Shown here one piece after another: positions 50,297-64,000 of a DNA stretch of 64,000 bases. How positions within the stretch are numbered: the first letter of the stretch is position 1; every line of letters begins with the position of its first letter. The DNA comes from Tomocerus qinae. Its lineage: Eukaryota > Arthropoda > Collembola > Entomobryomorpha > Tomoceridae. Where the stretch lies: contig CM034547.1 in assembly GCA_020055645.1 (NCBI GenBank), positions 62,283,884-62,347,883 on the forward strand. The letters run 5' to 3'. A program made the position numbers and the translations under genes. The notes beneath the pieces were generated by a model, which saw only the letters and a list, made by a program, of their open reading frames with translations, was not told the origin of the DNA and ran no database searches.

Positions 50297-51198
50297 CGTG
50301 ATACTGCATCTCTCCATTAAATACTTACACGTGCTGAGGAGATTGAGTACAGGTTTTGATAGTGATAGTGACTAACTTTGGTTTACTCAGGATCATTTGA
50401 ATCTGTGCTGATATAAGAAGTGTTGGTTGGTCGAAGGAGAAATGTGGTGGGGGTAGAACGCACTATGCATAGTATATGTAGTTGACCATAAAATATTTCT
50501 GTGGTAGTAACTTTGGTGTAAAGTTGGGTGTGTGTACAGAGATGAAGCATTATTAATTCATAAACTCTTTTCACTCTCCCATGCACTTTTCCTTTTAAGA
50601 AATTTACAACTGGGTATATAATTTTTACGATTGTTTTGCATGGCCTTTTTCCTTACTTTCCTCCTCTCTCTCTCAACTTTCTACCCTCCACCTTTCAAAA
50701 TTGATGCACTCTACTACTGCGTAGATAACAAATATACTTAACTATACACACACCCTATAGATAGTGCAAATACATTAAAATATCTACACAACTTTTTTAC
50801 GTTATTCTACCTATGTTTCTTGTACTACACGTTTATATCTACCCTACTGGTTGAAAGGTTTGGCAGTAAATACTATTTTCTCTCCATAGAAGTAAAGTGA
50901 GGAGTAACAGGGTATCGTGAAAGTATTATAGCAGCAAAGTCAGTTATCTAATCACTCACTTAAACGCACTACTACTAACTTATAGGGAAATGAATAAGAA
51001 GGATTTTGTTGAATTATCATCTTATTATAAAGAATATGCAATATCTGCATTTTATGGTGTTTTCCATATCAAAATTTTCAGCAACAGTTTAATTAAATCA
51101 TAGTACCTGTATTGTTTTTGCATTTTATTATTTGCCTGATTCAAATTATCAGTTCAATAGGAGATTTATTAAGAAAGAACGGAGAACGAAAGTTTATT
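50297..51198. other. AT-rich flank of the retroelement
   Basis: No gene, RNA or repeat is recognised. It is ordinary AT-rich sequence continuing from the region left of the insertion. Confidence 0.5.
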
Positions 51199-51400
51199 AA
51201 TGAGAACTACCCACAGCAATCTTTTTTTCATACCGTACCCCATTCTAACAAAATATTGAAACTGTAAAATATGAACTTAAATTCAGTATTTAAAATTAAG
51301 TGAATCAATCCATACATTTTAATTACATAAAGAAATGGAATTTGAGTTCATATTTTACAGTTGGTAAGGTTGCTGTGGGCCGTGGGTAGTTCGGCTCATT
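51199..51400. mobile_element. Imperfect inverted-repeat (MITE-like) element
   Basis: Inner arms 51260-51284 and 51338-51362 are reverse complements at 24 of 25 positions around a 53-base AT-rich loop. The outer ends also match in inverted orientation: AATGAG..AACTACCCAC..AGCAA at the left, with the right arm carrying two extra short segments (3 and 7 bases, the latter a CCCAC duplication). About 40 bases separate outer and inner arms at the left but only 8 at the right, so the element has suffered an insertion or deletion. It has no coding capacity. I could not define a target-site duplication, so the class is unknown. Confidence 0.6.
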
Positions 51401-54400
51401 TATCCAAAAACAGAAATACGATTAATCTACCTTAAGTTTTAGAGTAAGTTTTATGAGAATTGATTTAGTAATTTATTAATGGCACTGATTGTTGTAAAAT
51501 AATAAATCTCAATATTTGTGATTGTCAATAAAATTAATCTCATACCTCAAAGAAAAAATACAAAACTAATATATGCATAAAAATACATAAGTAGTCCGTC
51601 GAGATTGATTAAGATATCATTTTTGGTACAATTCTGGCGGCAGGATTAAAAGGACTTGCTAGGATATATGCAGATGTAAAGGACATAGCCAAGGACAAAT
51701 TAGCGTGCAATATAAATTGCAAATTACATAGAATCAGAGACCAAGTCCATGTTAAAGTAAAGAGTGATTTCATTCCAGGTGCACTTTCACTTTGTTTCAG
51801 TTGGTGCGTAATAATTCTTACTGCAGTAAAATCCATTTGGTTTATTCATTGTGACATAAAGGTAAAATGAAATAATTCAATTTTCTATTTCGAAATTCAT
51901 ATAAACGAATGTATAAATGTACTTTCCCTACTCGGTAAGCTATATAAGAGATATCATTATCATCTGGGACTATGAAGTTTACCTGTTCATATGCATTCTA
52001 ACTCAAACCCATATTGTACTGCTGTATCTACAATAGGACGGAACATGTCATGTCATTCGCTCCATAATGTAATTTCCTTGTATTGCGATAAGACCATTCT
52101 AATGATGATTGCCACCAGTCATGCAATCCATTCGAAACCCTTCCTATTTATTTACCCTGATTATAATGACTTTAACTCTTACTACGACTCTACCTCTCTC
52201 TATCCCTACGATGCTACGATATGTGAATTTCAACGTAACACTTGCTTAAAACAATAGTACTTTATGCACAAACGAAAAACTTGTTTGGAAATTCACATTT
52301 CGGAAAAAGCATATTAAATACAATAAAATTACCATTCTAACATTCACTGACATTTAAAAAGCATTTAAATCCGTATGAGTTCAATAATAACTTTCGTACT
52401 AATTATCGTATTTGAGGAGCAACTATCATAAAATATCAAGTAATTTGGCATCAACAACATTGCAAAATAGACAGTATGGACAGTATTATTGTACTTTGCC
52501 ATACCATCGTGCAACTAGTATTTATGCTTAGGTACATCATTTTGAAACATTTTATCATTTATTGTGCCAATTCTTTTTCTCTAATGCGTAATGTAATGTT
52601 GACTGATGGCTGAGTATCATCTTCCGAAGCTTTGAATTTTTATTGTCAACATTTAAAGTAAATCAAAAAAATATTTATAATTACAATTTATATTTTACAA
52701 TTTATTTTAAAGGTTACGATCACTATTTTTGGGAAGGCAAGACATGAACATGTATGTTATGTATTATTCCTTATGTTCAGACTGTTGTAAAAATATAGTA
52801 ACGTAATATTTAATGAACAAACATTCTTTAGAAAGTTTCAAGATTTTACTTTCCCCACTTATCGCTCACTCAACCCGACGGAATTCTCGTGTGCTAATGG
52901 CTGAGTCAGTGACTTTGCTTTCGTTGAACGATAATGTGATTTTTTGCACAAAATGTTTTCACTTTCCCCTTTTAATATCGACACATAAAATAAACACACA
53001 CTCTAAATCCCATGTGTATTCTAAACATTTACGGGCCACTGTCGTAAAAATGTGAGTTGTGTGTGTGTGGGTTTTATCCATAACTATGTAAGTATCAAGA
53101 TAGGTTTCAGAGGTTTCAGCGATGCTTTTTACCTTTGTGTGCGTCATATCAATCTCATGCAAATAATAGAATCTAATGAGCTAGAACACTTAGCTTCCTT
53201 CACTATTTGGTTTTACACTCTATACATTTAAGGACTTTATTTTAGTGTGACATTAGCGAAATGTATAAACCTGAGAGTCAAAGTGCTACAAAATCACGTC
53301 TCCACAATAAACAGTCAACTCTGTCATGTAACGTCACTTCAACCCGTCCTTTTCCTTCAAATCTATACAAAACATGTCCTGAAATTCATTAGAAGAGTGA
53401 CAATCTGAGTGACGCTATTATCGGTGTAAAAATGGAGTTCACTCCTTCATCCTCGTCATACACATACGTGTCCTGATCCTGTGACCTGACTCTTACATTT
53501 TCCAAATAAATATTATGATTTCATGTACATACTAAATAGTATGCCTAATCTACAAGCTTTTAGCTACACTCAAAACACAAATACTTACCTTCAGAACTGA
53601 ATGAAATTCCATTATCCACATTTGCATAGAGATGTCTATTGTTTCACAACTGTCGTCCGTAGCATACAATTTTGACAAGAAATGTGAGTTCTACTAAAGC
53701 TTGGGATAGTAGAAAATCTTTTGTTTCGAATTTAGTTGAAATGTTGAAAATCACACTGAGATTATAATAGGATTTTGTTTTTTAGTACCTACTCACTTTT
53801 TGCTTTGACCACACAAGAAAATGAGAATATCAATGACAAAGAAACTTGAAACAATAGGACATCAGTTTACATCAGTGATTTTCTACACCCGGGAGATTTA
53901 AATAATATCGCAGTAAGCAACGTAATAAAACGGTATGAAGTTGTTCGACGATTTTACAGTGGAAAGACGTGAAAATATTAAAAAGCGAAGGCAAGAATCA
54001 AGAAGCAGTTCTTAGAAGATGAGTAATTTTATCTTGTATATAGAGGTAAGAATATTTTGTAAATATATTACATAGTTTTCCTGGTGTGTAGGAGCCATAG
54101 ATGTTGTGTTATTTGCAATCTCTCTAATACGATACGATGTGAGATGATGCGATGAAAAGAAAATATATAAAGGATGGAGAATCTAAAGGGAAAAGCCGGG
54201 TCTCTCCGTTCATTCTGAGAAACGAGGCTGTTATTATTGTTATGTAGTTGTGTGCGAGATAGATATTTTCCGAGGAACGGGTTTTCTTTATGAATAGTGT
54301 AATATAATACAATGGCTAGTGGTAAAATAAAATAGTACTGAGCTATCTTGTGACACGGTTTGACTTGTGGTATTATAGTGCTTGGTCTAAAGTATTTACT

Positions 54401-57400
54401 ACTACTATAGGGTGCATGATGATGCAGTACTTATGAAAACGAAGAGGAAAACATGATGAATAAGAAAAGGATGCTTTTGTATAATGTCTGAGGGATATTA
54501 CACTTATTGTATGCATCGACTAAGGACGTACAGGAGGAATGGTTAGTCGCCTCGGTCCCAAACGTACAAAGCAGTAGGCATACATAATAAGTAAAGTAGT
54601 GGAAAGATGAAGTTTGCCCCGACTCGGTGGAAGAATATTACTTACGAGACTCACAATAAGTACGTAAGTCTACGTAAAACGTAAAGTTAAGGCTAATAAA
54701 TACGGATATGCATGAGAAGAGCTGCTGAAGGAAAGTGAGAAAAATAACGACAGCTACTCATCATACAGATTTCTATGGGATGTCATCTCCTAAGGAAGTG
54801 GATGGAACATTTACTCCAAAGTGCCTTTCATACTTATAATATAACATAAATGCAAACCAAGGTCTTGAACTTTCAGTGACGTAACACACCAAAAGGACAT
54901 CTACGCAACATTTCTTGCTCCTACGTTAACTTAACTCGTTTTTCTTGATGATGCATTAGCTAGGAAATATTTTTCGACATGAAGAAATTCATTTTCGTAG
55001 AAAATTCTCCGTTTTCAACGTTTTACTCAGCAAAAACTCATTTTAAACACCAATAATATTCAAAACAGAAATAAAACGTCCCTTGATGCACATTTCCTTC
55101 ACTTGGGTGCAGACAAACAAGTTGAACTTGAAAAAACCAGCAATAAAATTCCATGTTCTCATAATTCACAGCACCATATGAGTGTTACTGTATTTTTGAC
55201 GTACAACAACAGACAAGCAGCACGTGTTGCATATAATAACGCATCCGTTTTCCTTCGTTCACCGAGTTCACCAAAATCCTATCTTTACTACAACTACCAA
55301 TTCTACCTCATCTACATTTATATGAACAAATCTTTCTTCTCCATTCATTTTAAATAGTTTCACTCCCTCCCTCTACGCTCCATGATTTGCAAAACAAAAA
55401 ACTTGTTTCTTTCCCCAAGATTCAAATGTATCTGCGATGACATCCGATTTTTTTTAAAAACAATCCAATTTCTTAATAACATTCAGTCATTCACCTTATT
55501 ACTTTTCTTCTTCGTAGCATTTAGACTTCTGGGCTTATTTGATACATCCTATTGAACATAACATAAAGACATCTACACGCCTCACGAGCAAATACAATTT
55601 TCTTTTATTCCTCATTTTTATTACGTAGCATTATTAAAATTCACTGTTTACATCGTTTTTGTATTCACTACAAAAAACGCTACCATAATGCTTTACAAGC
55701 TTTACAAAAAATCTTGAAGCAGATTGTTACCGTTCCTGAAAAATGCTTGGAATTGTTATAAAATGTAATGAAAGCATGCAGATGAACTTTTTTTGTATTT
55801 CTTCTGTATTCGTAGTCACAACTATTTTAGTCGCTGGCATTTGAAATGGATTTCAATTCTGTCCTTAAATTGAATCCCGGACTTAAAATCTTATTTTGTT
55901 TGAGTATAGAAATGGCACATGATACGGTTTATTATTACATTTGAAAAAATAATCGTATGAAAAGGATATTACATAACATAGCAATAGAAAAGGGAGGAGC
56001 AGAGAGTAAGCGACGAAACCCTTAAGTCCCCCCTTAGACCCGATGCTTAAAAAAGTAGCGTCCAAAGCTCATTGTGACTAAAGGGCCAATAATGCCTAAT
56101 AAAACAAGCCATTTATTTTGTGTGTGGAAAGCTTTTCTCCACCTGTATCTGTAAAATATCCTGACACCAAAGGAGCGAAACAAGGATGTGGAGCAGAAAT
56201 AGTGGATAGAGGCGGGTTATGTAATGCACATATGGGCATATAACTCGTGGTAATAGAAAACAATCGTTTCTCTTTCCATAATACCGTTTTTTATGTATTA
56301 TCCGGAATGAACAAGCTTTGACTCACTTGGATTCTTACTTACTAACAGCACAGTTCGATTCTTGGGAGATGCGACTTGAGAGAAATCCAAAAAGTGTGTT
56401 AGGTTGGCTTTGACTGCCCCAGCCCATAACACATTAGGATTTACTCAACTCGCCCATCAACTCACTAGTGAAATACTGTCCCAATTCTTCTTTATACACT
56501 TTTACAACAATGTGTCGAACATTTTTACTATCTACTACACACTTAACTTCCTAGCCATTACCATTACGGACAACAGCAAGGCAGAGTTATTTACTATCTT
56601 AAAATCTATTGCTTTTCTTCGTTAGCGTAATAAGCCGAGTCGGAAAGTAGCTCTAAGCACTATACCAAAGCAGCTTCAGCTACCACAAACTACCAGTTAA
56701 CAAACGGTAATAATGACAATAATAATCATAATGAGACTCACACAGATCCTTGTCTAATAAGTAAATACCACACTTCACATCTCTCAGCAAGAGCCAGCGA
56801 GCTTACAATAGAAAAAACACTAATCTTCAGAGAGCCCTGCTAAGCCAACCCTTAGCTACATCTCGGTCCTTCCTTTGTATACATAGACCCTTGGGGTTTT
56901 ATTTGAAAACCTTTACACACATTTCTAGCTAGGTTTCATAAGATTTACTTAGGAGTACTACCATTCCTATATAACATAACTGTATTATTATTTACAATAT
57001 AACATGTAGAAATCATTCTGAGTAATTTATTTTCACTACTGTAACTAAAGTAAAACTGGGGATCATTAAAAAATAATGATTTTGCTGGAGGAAGAGTCAG
57101 TAGTCTTGAAATGTTGTTGCATGGAAATGCAAGAATGTTCGAGTGTGAAGCAGAAGGGAAGGAATCCGTGTTTATAAAACAGGCTGATTTCTTCCATCTA
57201 ACGCGAGAAGGTGGAACCGAAACGTCCTTTGATCTTTCCTACTTACACTCTACTCAGGCTAGACGAGTCAAGCTTTCCTTTCAGTTAACTCCAACTTGAC
57301 TTTTCTCCTTTGTTTCAACTGCATATTGGGCATCGTGAACTACTTTGTTTCATTTCATACGCAACTGTAATATCAATATAGATAGATTGATAATATTTTC

Positions 57401-60400
57401 TCATTTTCCGAAAAAAATTTATTTTTGAGATCAGGAATGTACTAGGAATTTATTTGGAGTATAAGCTAGTAGTTTCAAGTAGAGAATAAGGTAGGCCTTG
57501 TCAATGTATAAAAGTTGAGTACATCATAATATTTGGATTGCCAGAAAAAGAGAGTAAACTTTGGCAATTGTCGGTAGTAGTAAAACAAGACCTTTGTTTT
57601 AGTTCCAGTCCAATTCTATTGCATTGAAATTTCAGTGAAAAACGGAAAGAAATAAAAATAAATACAAATTGAACTGAAGTGAGCTGAGAATTGGGTTGAA
57701 GTTGAAGTCAACTTTCGGGTCAATATTCAAGAAACACTTGAAAAAAAGTGATGTTCAGTTGTCTTGAATAGAAGAAATGGCTAAAAACTTTATAAATAGT
57801 AAGAATCTAGAGCATTTGCGTGTTTCTAGTACACATAACATACTACAAACATACATACATTGTAAATACATAAGTTTCCGTACCTAACAACAGTCTCCAT
57901 AATACATTACTCACGTATAAGTGGATAGACAAGGAGAGATGTATACAAATGTATCTGCTCGTTCGAATGTTTTTTTTTCTTCTGGCCGCTTCTCTTCATT
58001 TTTATATGCAAAACTAGCGGATTTGTAAATATATGCGGAAAACATGTGTTTTTATTTCTTTTTGTGCAATTCTCGACTCCTTTCCTCTGTACAAGTTTGT
58101 GTAACTGTGTCAATATCTGTTTGAGCTCAAGCTTCACTTTACATATATGTCTACGAAAACTTTACCTTTTACCGCATCACATAATGCTGTCTGATTTGAG
58201 AAAGATTGCTATTCTATTCGGTTATTCCAAAGAAACACACATACATAATGTGTACATATAACTAGAAGCGAAGCAGTTCGTTCCTGTTATGTCTAAATTT
58301 GCAAAACTACATGACTACGTTCTATTACTATCAGATCAAAAAGATTCTATTCCATTTACATGTAATGCAATGCAATGAGAACCAAATAGAAGTGAAAACT
58401 CATCTTAAGTCAAGTCAGATAAACACATATACATAAATTCATACAGTTACCCACTTTATATACTTCTGCCTCACTCCTATGTAGATAGATAGAGCATCGA
58501 GAGTGTCACAGTCACAACATCGAATGTATTCAGAGAGATTCCTAGATATTTTAGCATTTTGTTCTATTCCTCTGCCTTTTTACATGTACAAGTTACCTAC
58601 ATCACTTCAGCATTTCAAGCGGCTCTATTCTTTGTACAAATGCATTCTAAAGTTTCAGAATTCTCTTAGCTATATCCTATCAATCCCCTTGAACTCATTG
58701 TGAGCTATAATAAAAGACCGCTATACAGAGGTATAGGTAGACAACACAACAGACAATTTACCTATTAAATTTTCCTTTAAGTTGACTGCTACATTTACTC
58801 ACTTGGAGAAATCCTGTGGAGCTAAGTTACCCTTCCTTTGGGACTTTGTAGTATCTGTATTACGTAAATTAAACTCCACTTTCCTTCTCTTTCTTCTCTT
58901 CTGCTATCAAATATACCTTCGACCGCCACAGTATTGTTTGCACAAAATAGAGGAAAACAATGCACTTCTATTCGTCTGTTTTCACCCCAGAGGCAGTTTA
59001 AATGCAAAGGATGCACTCGAAAACTATCCTCTTTCTCTAAACAAATCTTTAGTTCAACTATCATGCAAATGTCTACATGTACCCACACAATTCATCAGTG
59101 GGTGTAATAGTCATCAATGATCTTACTTGGGAAGTCAAATTGTGAACTAACGTAAAAATGTTAATAAGGTTAGAATTTTCATTACAAAACACAACAACCT
59201 AGTGTCTTATGAAATCTACAGATTTTAGAGTGTTGAAAATTTTTAAGAATTGACTTTTTATATGCAAAAAATACCATTTGTAATAAATAATCAAAATAAT
59301 TAATTTAATAATTCATTACACCAAATTAACAGTGAAAGCAGATTGTTGAATGCTAAATGTAATTTTCTAACGACCATTTACAGAGTATCAAAAGTAGATG
59401 CACGATAAAACGATGTAACAATGTGTGCTTAAGTATTGTCATGTTTACATGAAAATGGATACATAGCTCCTTGAATGTTAATCATCAGCTAATGTCACGA
59501 CTGAAATTTTTAATCTTTATCGAATCAGAACAGGTGCATTGTGTTTTGACGTGATGAATCGAGAGTGTTAGCAGAAGCTTGGAAGAGGAAGAGACGAGAC
59601 GAGAGTGTTAGTGTAAAAGTGTGTATGAATTGTTATCTCGAGAAGATCCTATAACTGCTTAAAATAACTTGGCTACTTCATAAGTACTTACCATCAGTGT
59701 TATGTCGTGCTCAAGTATTACAGTTTGTAATGGGAAAACTTATGAGGTACATATAGGACTATATTGTAACAGCTTACTAATGTACACTAGTAGTTTAAAG
59801 CAAGTTATCCAGACAAACTCCCTGCTGGTCGAAGAACAATAGACTATTTTACTCATTGGAGATAAGAGGTAAAGGAAGGGAGCAAAGTGTATGCAATATA
59901 ATAGATGACTATCTTCACTTGATTCATCTTCTGCTCTTCCCTTTTTTCATTTTACATTACCTTGTCCCCACATACAATGTAGGAACCAGCGCCCAGAGCT
60001 TTATTGATCTATGGTCCAGCTCAAAATATTTTTTGTTCAATAACCTCACCTCTACTACAGCTACTCTACAAACACTTCCTAAACTACAATAGTAGTCTAA
60101 CCTAATAGAACGCAAATCTAGTGAGAAATATACACCTAGGCTGCACGTTCAACTTCTGCTCTTACTTTCCCCGGTCTCGGCTTACAAATACCTAGTGGTA
60201 AAAATAAAAAATGCAATAAATCAGCTTCTGTGTGTAATATGCTGCAGTACATGTTACTATCTACTTATAAATACATATAACGTAGCGGCTTATGTATCTA
60301 CTAAGTGGTGAATCACTGCATACTTGCAGCTATTTCTGTCAGTATTGCATTTACACCCTTTCCTTGGTCTTCTTTATTTGATTTGAATCTGCATTGATGA

Positions 60401-63400
60401 GTATAATGGTGGGATGTTGATGATGGCTATTCAGAAAGAGTTGAAAAAAGTAAAGCCCCTGGGGATATTACGGATCAACTTGTATAAACTAACAATAAGT
60501 GCTCGGACCTATCTTACATGCACTTTACAATGTTATGAATTGGTAGAGACAGCCAGAAAGTCCAGCAGCCAAAACAATCACTCATCCTCTCAAATACAGT
60601 ATATCGCAACACAATTGCATTTACAAGAATGTCTATTATTGAGCCAACCCATAAGTGTACCCGACAATTTAGATACAGTAAGAGTCCATTTTTAGAAAAT
60701 TGTATTAAATAGGGATAGTTGATTCATCTTCATAATATCGGAATAGAATCAAACAGCAGATTGCCTTATCATGACCATCAAGAATGGAAATCTAGACGAG
60801 ATACAATTGTATAGAAATTTACAACTCTTTGACAAAGTCGCAGAAAAGGATACAATTTCTGTTTATTGAATTTGAAGGGAGAATGGGAGACACAATCGAA
60901 ATTCGAATTGCCCACTTAATGTTACCTCTTTCTGAAATCTAAACCTACAAAACTAGGATTCCCTTTTAGCTACATTACTCTTTGAAATATGATAGTCCTT
61001 TTCTGTTTTTATAGTGTGCTACTTCACTTTGTCGCAGTTGCATTTGCTGTCGATGTGTTGCATAAAGAGGGAGACATAATTGACATGGTACACTGCCTTA
61101 TACATACATACATAACAAAGTGTTATGATGATGTGAAATAAGATGAGAGAGTGTTTGCGTGAGAAAGTTCTAAATAAAAGAGTACCTACCGATTAGTCTT
61201 TGAAATCAGTTACTGGGGTGGAAAGAGCGAAATATGATGAGCTATGATATCATCTCTATCAGCCCTTCCATGCCAATTCAATGTGGAAATGTGAAATTGG
61301 TACTTTGTACTATTCTGTAAATTGCAATTTGCAATCCTTTGTAACGCTCTGGGTAATTCTTTTCCCCAGAGATTTCAGATTACTGATATTTACTATCTCT
61401 TGAGTCATGTATCTATATACCCGTACTGTGCTTGGCATCGTACCATCAGTAAAGCATAAAACAAGTAGATCACGTTTCCAATATAACTTTTATAGACATT
61501 TTTATATATCATTAATTGTTTATAGAATTGAGTGAATTTTTTCCTTCTTGTACTACATTACTTTCTTGAAGCCACCTTTAAGAATGTAAAATTTATTGAT
61601 ATTACTTTTAGCGAAAACGTTTTGCATAGAAAATGTCGTTATTGGGATCATACTGAATTTTTGTTGAAATTAAAATGCTAACTGTAAAAGCCTAACAAAA
61701 TGATGTTCGTAGTGTCTGTTGATTCATCCTTAGGCATTTACTTTCAACTCTTTAGCAAAGTATTCTGAACTACAGTCATACTTGATAATTATGTATATTA
61801 TACTGTGCGGATGAGTATGAGTGTCTTACGTGAGGGCAGCTATTAAGAGTCTATTGTTTGATTATTTGTAGCTCCACTCGTCCACCTGAATTAAGGTCTT
61901 GTACTTGTACACGCTCACGTAGTTGGCATTCAACATTACCGTGCAAAAAAGTTGACAATGTGCTAAATGAATGAGTTATTATACCTGGGCTGTCTTGTAA
62001 CTGTAGTGTAGTGAGTGATTGTGATGCGGGTAAGTACCAAATCATTTTCATCTCTGCTTCTTGGACTTGTACACGAAAGAAAATGCCTTTGTACTTTCCT
62101 GTTTTTCTGGATGTAGTTACTTATGCTACGTTTAGTGAGATAAATCATTTTTATTTCTCTGCCGTGTGTTCCGTCATCACAGTAATTAATATGCACATGA
62201 CTACAATGTAAACAGCTTAGCCGCTATTCACTGCTTCGAGTGCCAGCAGCATTATGGTTCTATATTTATCCTTTGAAAAATGCACCGGTTACTATTTGTA
62301 CTTTAAGAAGTCTCTGCTACATTCGTGTATAAATTCCTATACACATAAATAGTTCATTCAGGAAATAAGCAAACCGCATTTCCTATGTTGAACTATATTA
62401 GTAGTAACCTTTACGGTACAGTACAGATACAATTTTACAGTTCTGAGCAATAATTTGTCCATATACATACAAATGACTTATCATCTGAATACCCTATTAG
62501 TTAAATAACCACATGCTGTTAGTTTCAGGACATAAGAAAATATATTTTCGTCCTCGTGTAATACAAAGGTCTGGACTCAATAATTCCAGTATCCTACTCC
62601 TACTTCTCTGTAAGTTATAAAATGATGAAGTTTTCGATTTGTTTACTATACTGCTATTATATGGTGTAGCGTTTGTACTGCAATCCAGCTGCAAAATATT
62701 CGTGAAGACAGATCCTCAAAAAGTACATTAGTTTGCATCGTGTTAATATGATTTCATATTTAAAAAAAGAAATGCTGTTTATCAGATTCAGCTAAACAAT
62801 CAGTTAGTTGCATGAAAATGTACAAAGTAATAATGAAAACGCACCAGGAGTGATTCTAATTTACTGAAAAGCAAAACAACAAAAGAAATGAATGCATTAA
62901 ACAAAGGAAACTAAGTCCACGAAAGAATGATACAAAGAATTGTTTTGAAAATGCATTGTAAATCATAATTTTAGGGGGTAAAGTATGTAATATTGTAATA
63001 ACCCCACTGACTTAACATTCAGTGGCAACCTACTTGTATCAAAAGGATTATTAGAGTAGGAGCACGTGCATGATGAAGATAAGGGATTGAAAAAGGCTTT
63101 GTTTTGTTTAATTTCAATCCGATTCTTATAAATGGATGTTAAAGTAGAGTCTAATTTTGATTAGCTACAAGCAAATGAGATTCGATGGAAGTGGAATAAA
63201 AACGTTTGTTGTTCAGCAAGGTGCCTGTCTTCATTTTCATTTTGTGCTGACGCAACCTTCACACTTGCAATCAGAATCGGAAAGTAGTCAAGTCAGAAGT
63301 CAGACACAGCATTACAAGTTCCTACCAACTCACATCACAATCATATCAATCAGTTCTTTAAGTATATGTGAACATGTTGGGCATAATATTCACAGTCATG

Positions 63401-64000
63401 CAATATGTACGTATATGTCCATAAATACTAAAATGTTACGAAAGAATAACATTGCCAAGTAGTTATCAATATATAAAGTTCTTTGGATAAATATGCCCAA
63501 GTAAAATATTGGCTATGTATGCCTATTCATTATTAAGGGGCAACAGGAGAAAGATATAAGAAACGTGCGTGTATAGATATGACTACTGTATGGTGTGGTG
63601 ACTGACAGTGGCACACCTATTCTTGTATGCATAAGCACACAGTGTTGGAGAATAAATAAAAATTCAAATGAGCTTTTCAAAGTGCATAGGGTTTTTATGT
63701 CTGTCATGTCATGCAAATGTCAGTCTGTATCTTTATCTTTGGCTATGTGAGGAGCAGAGTATGTGTAAGATCAAAGATGACGGATGAAGTGTTGAATCAC
63801 GAAGTCTCCAGTGGATATCGTCGACCGAGATCAAACGATTTCCTTTTTTACTGCGTGCTGTAAATAAATATTCGTTCGAAAACAGAGGAAAGGATTATAA
63901 CCACAAAGAATATACGTAAGAGTAAAAGTTATATTTATTATTATATCTATGTTGTACCTAATATTGACAGAGAAAGTAAGCTAGGTACATATAGTTCAGT
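51401..64000. other. Long AT-rich stretch with no firm gene
   Basis: About 12.6 kb without a supported gene. A GC-richer island at about 57076-57296 reads openly in two overlapping plus-strand frames, so neither can be preferred. A TATATAAAGG motif lies near 54165. Open frames at 58782-59120 exist on both strands and look random. A minus-strand frame at 61851-62051 has fairly balanced codons but no start or splice support. AAGTC-type pentamers recur near 58410 and 63286. Confidence 0.5.

Noticed and set aside
58782..59120. 112-codon plus-strand and 88-codon minus-strand frames
   Set aside because: Mutually overlapping, no splice or domain support; best explained by chance.
61851..62051. 66-codon minus-strand frame with balanced codons
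   Set aside because: No start context, splice partner or homology that I can see.
1..64000. Search for tRNA, rRNA, CRISPR and bacterial operon features
   Set aside because: No T-loop/B-box set, rRNA-like block, spaced repeat array or tightly packed same-strand ORFs was found by eye; a tRNA could still be missed without a covariance search.

Overview
The window reads as AT-rich nuclear DNA of an arthropod. Support for this: small exons separated by short GT...AG introns, a secreted peritrophin-type chitin-binding (CBM14) protein, a BEL/Pao-family LTR retrotransposon and a foldback MITE. There are no operons, ribosome-binding sites, rRNA genes or CRISPR arrays, and I could not identify a tRNA. 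I cannot name the species. Most of the 64 kb is intergenic or intronic sequence without an assignable function.

Layout. 1-6130: no assignable gene; a canonical TATA motif lies near 3618. 6148-6955 (minus): a compact three-exon gene for an 87-residue single-pass membrane microprotein, with a TATA box upstream and a poly(A) signal downstream. 6956-21977: long AT-rich stretch. 21986-22192: hAT-like foldback MITE with an 8-bp target duplication. 22201-33437: AT-rich stretch. 33438-34234: weak candidate small spliced gene. 34235-38786: gene-poor with two GC-richer islands. 38787-40019: two-exon gene for a basic 354-residue protein I do not recognise. 42371-42487 (minus): candidate 38-codon ORF, head to head with 42529-43132 (plus), a two-exon secreted CBM14 protein with its poly(A) signal. 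45848-50296: complete LTR retroelement with target duplications. 51199-51400: a second imperfect inverted-repeat element. 51401-64000: AT-rich, nothing firmly assignable.

The most striking object is the 4,439-bp retroelement at 45853-50291. Its two 613-bp LTRs look identical and are flanked by 5-bp TGCAA duplications, so the insertion looks recent. It carries one intact 880-codon ORF with BEL/Pao-type Gag, zinc knuckles and aspartic protease, but no reverse transcriptase, RNase H or integrase. A coiled coil and a 15-16-residue repeat tail occupy the place of pol. Both ends of the internal region carry tandem RNA-hairpin arrays: four hairpins with loop CAAAAGA in the 5' leader, and five with loop GAGGAAA (one degenerate) at the 3' end of the ORF. 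In both arrays the loops are kept while stem bases change in a compensatory way. That is what selection on RNA structure would produce, and it suggests a packaging, dimerisation or protein-binding signal in a non-autonomous element. No function has been shown.

The host genes show no obvious shared pathway. The CBM14 protein is probably extracellular or cuticular/peritrophic; the membrane microprotein and the basic protein have no function I can assign. Several spliced models rest only on reading frame and splice-site consensus, and their confidence is set accordingly.
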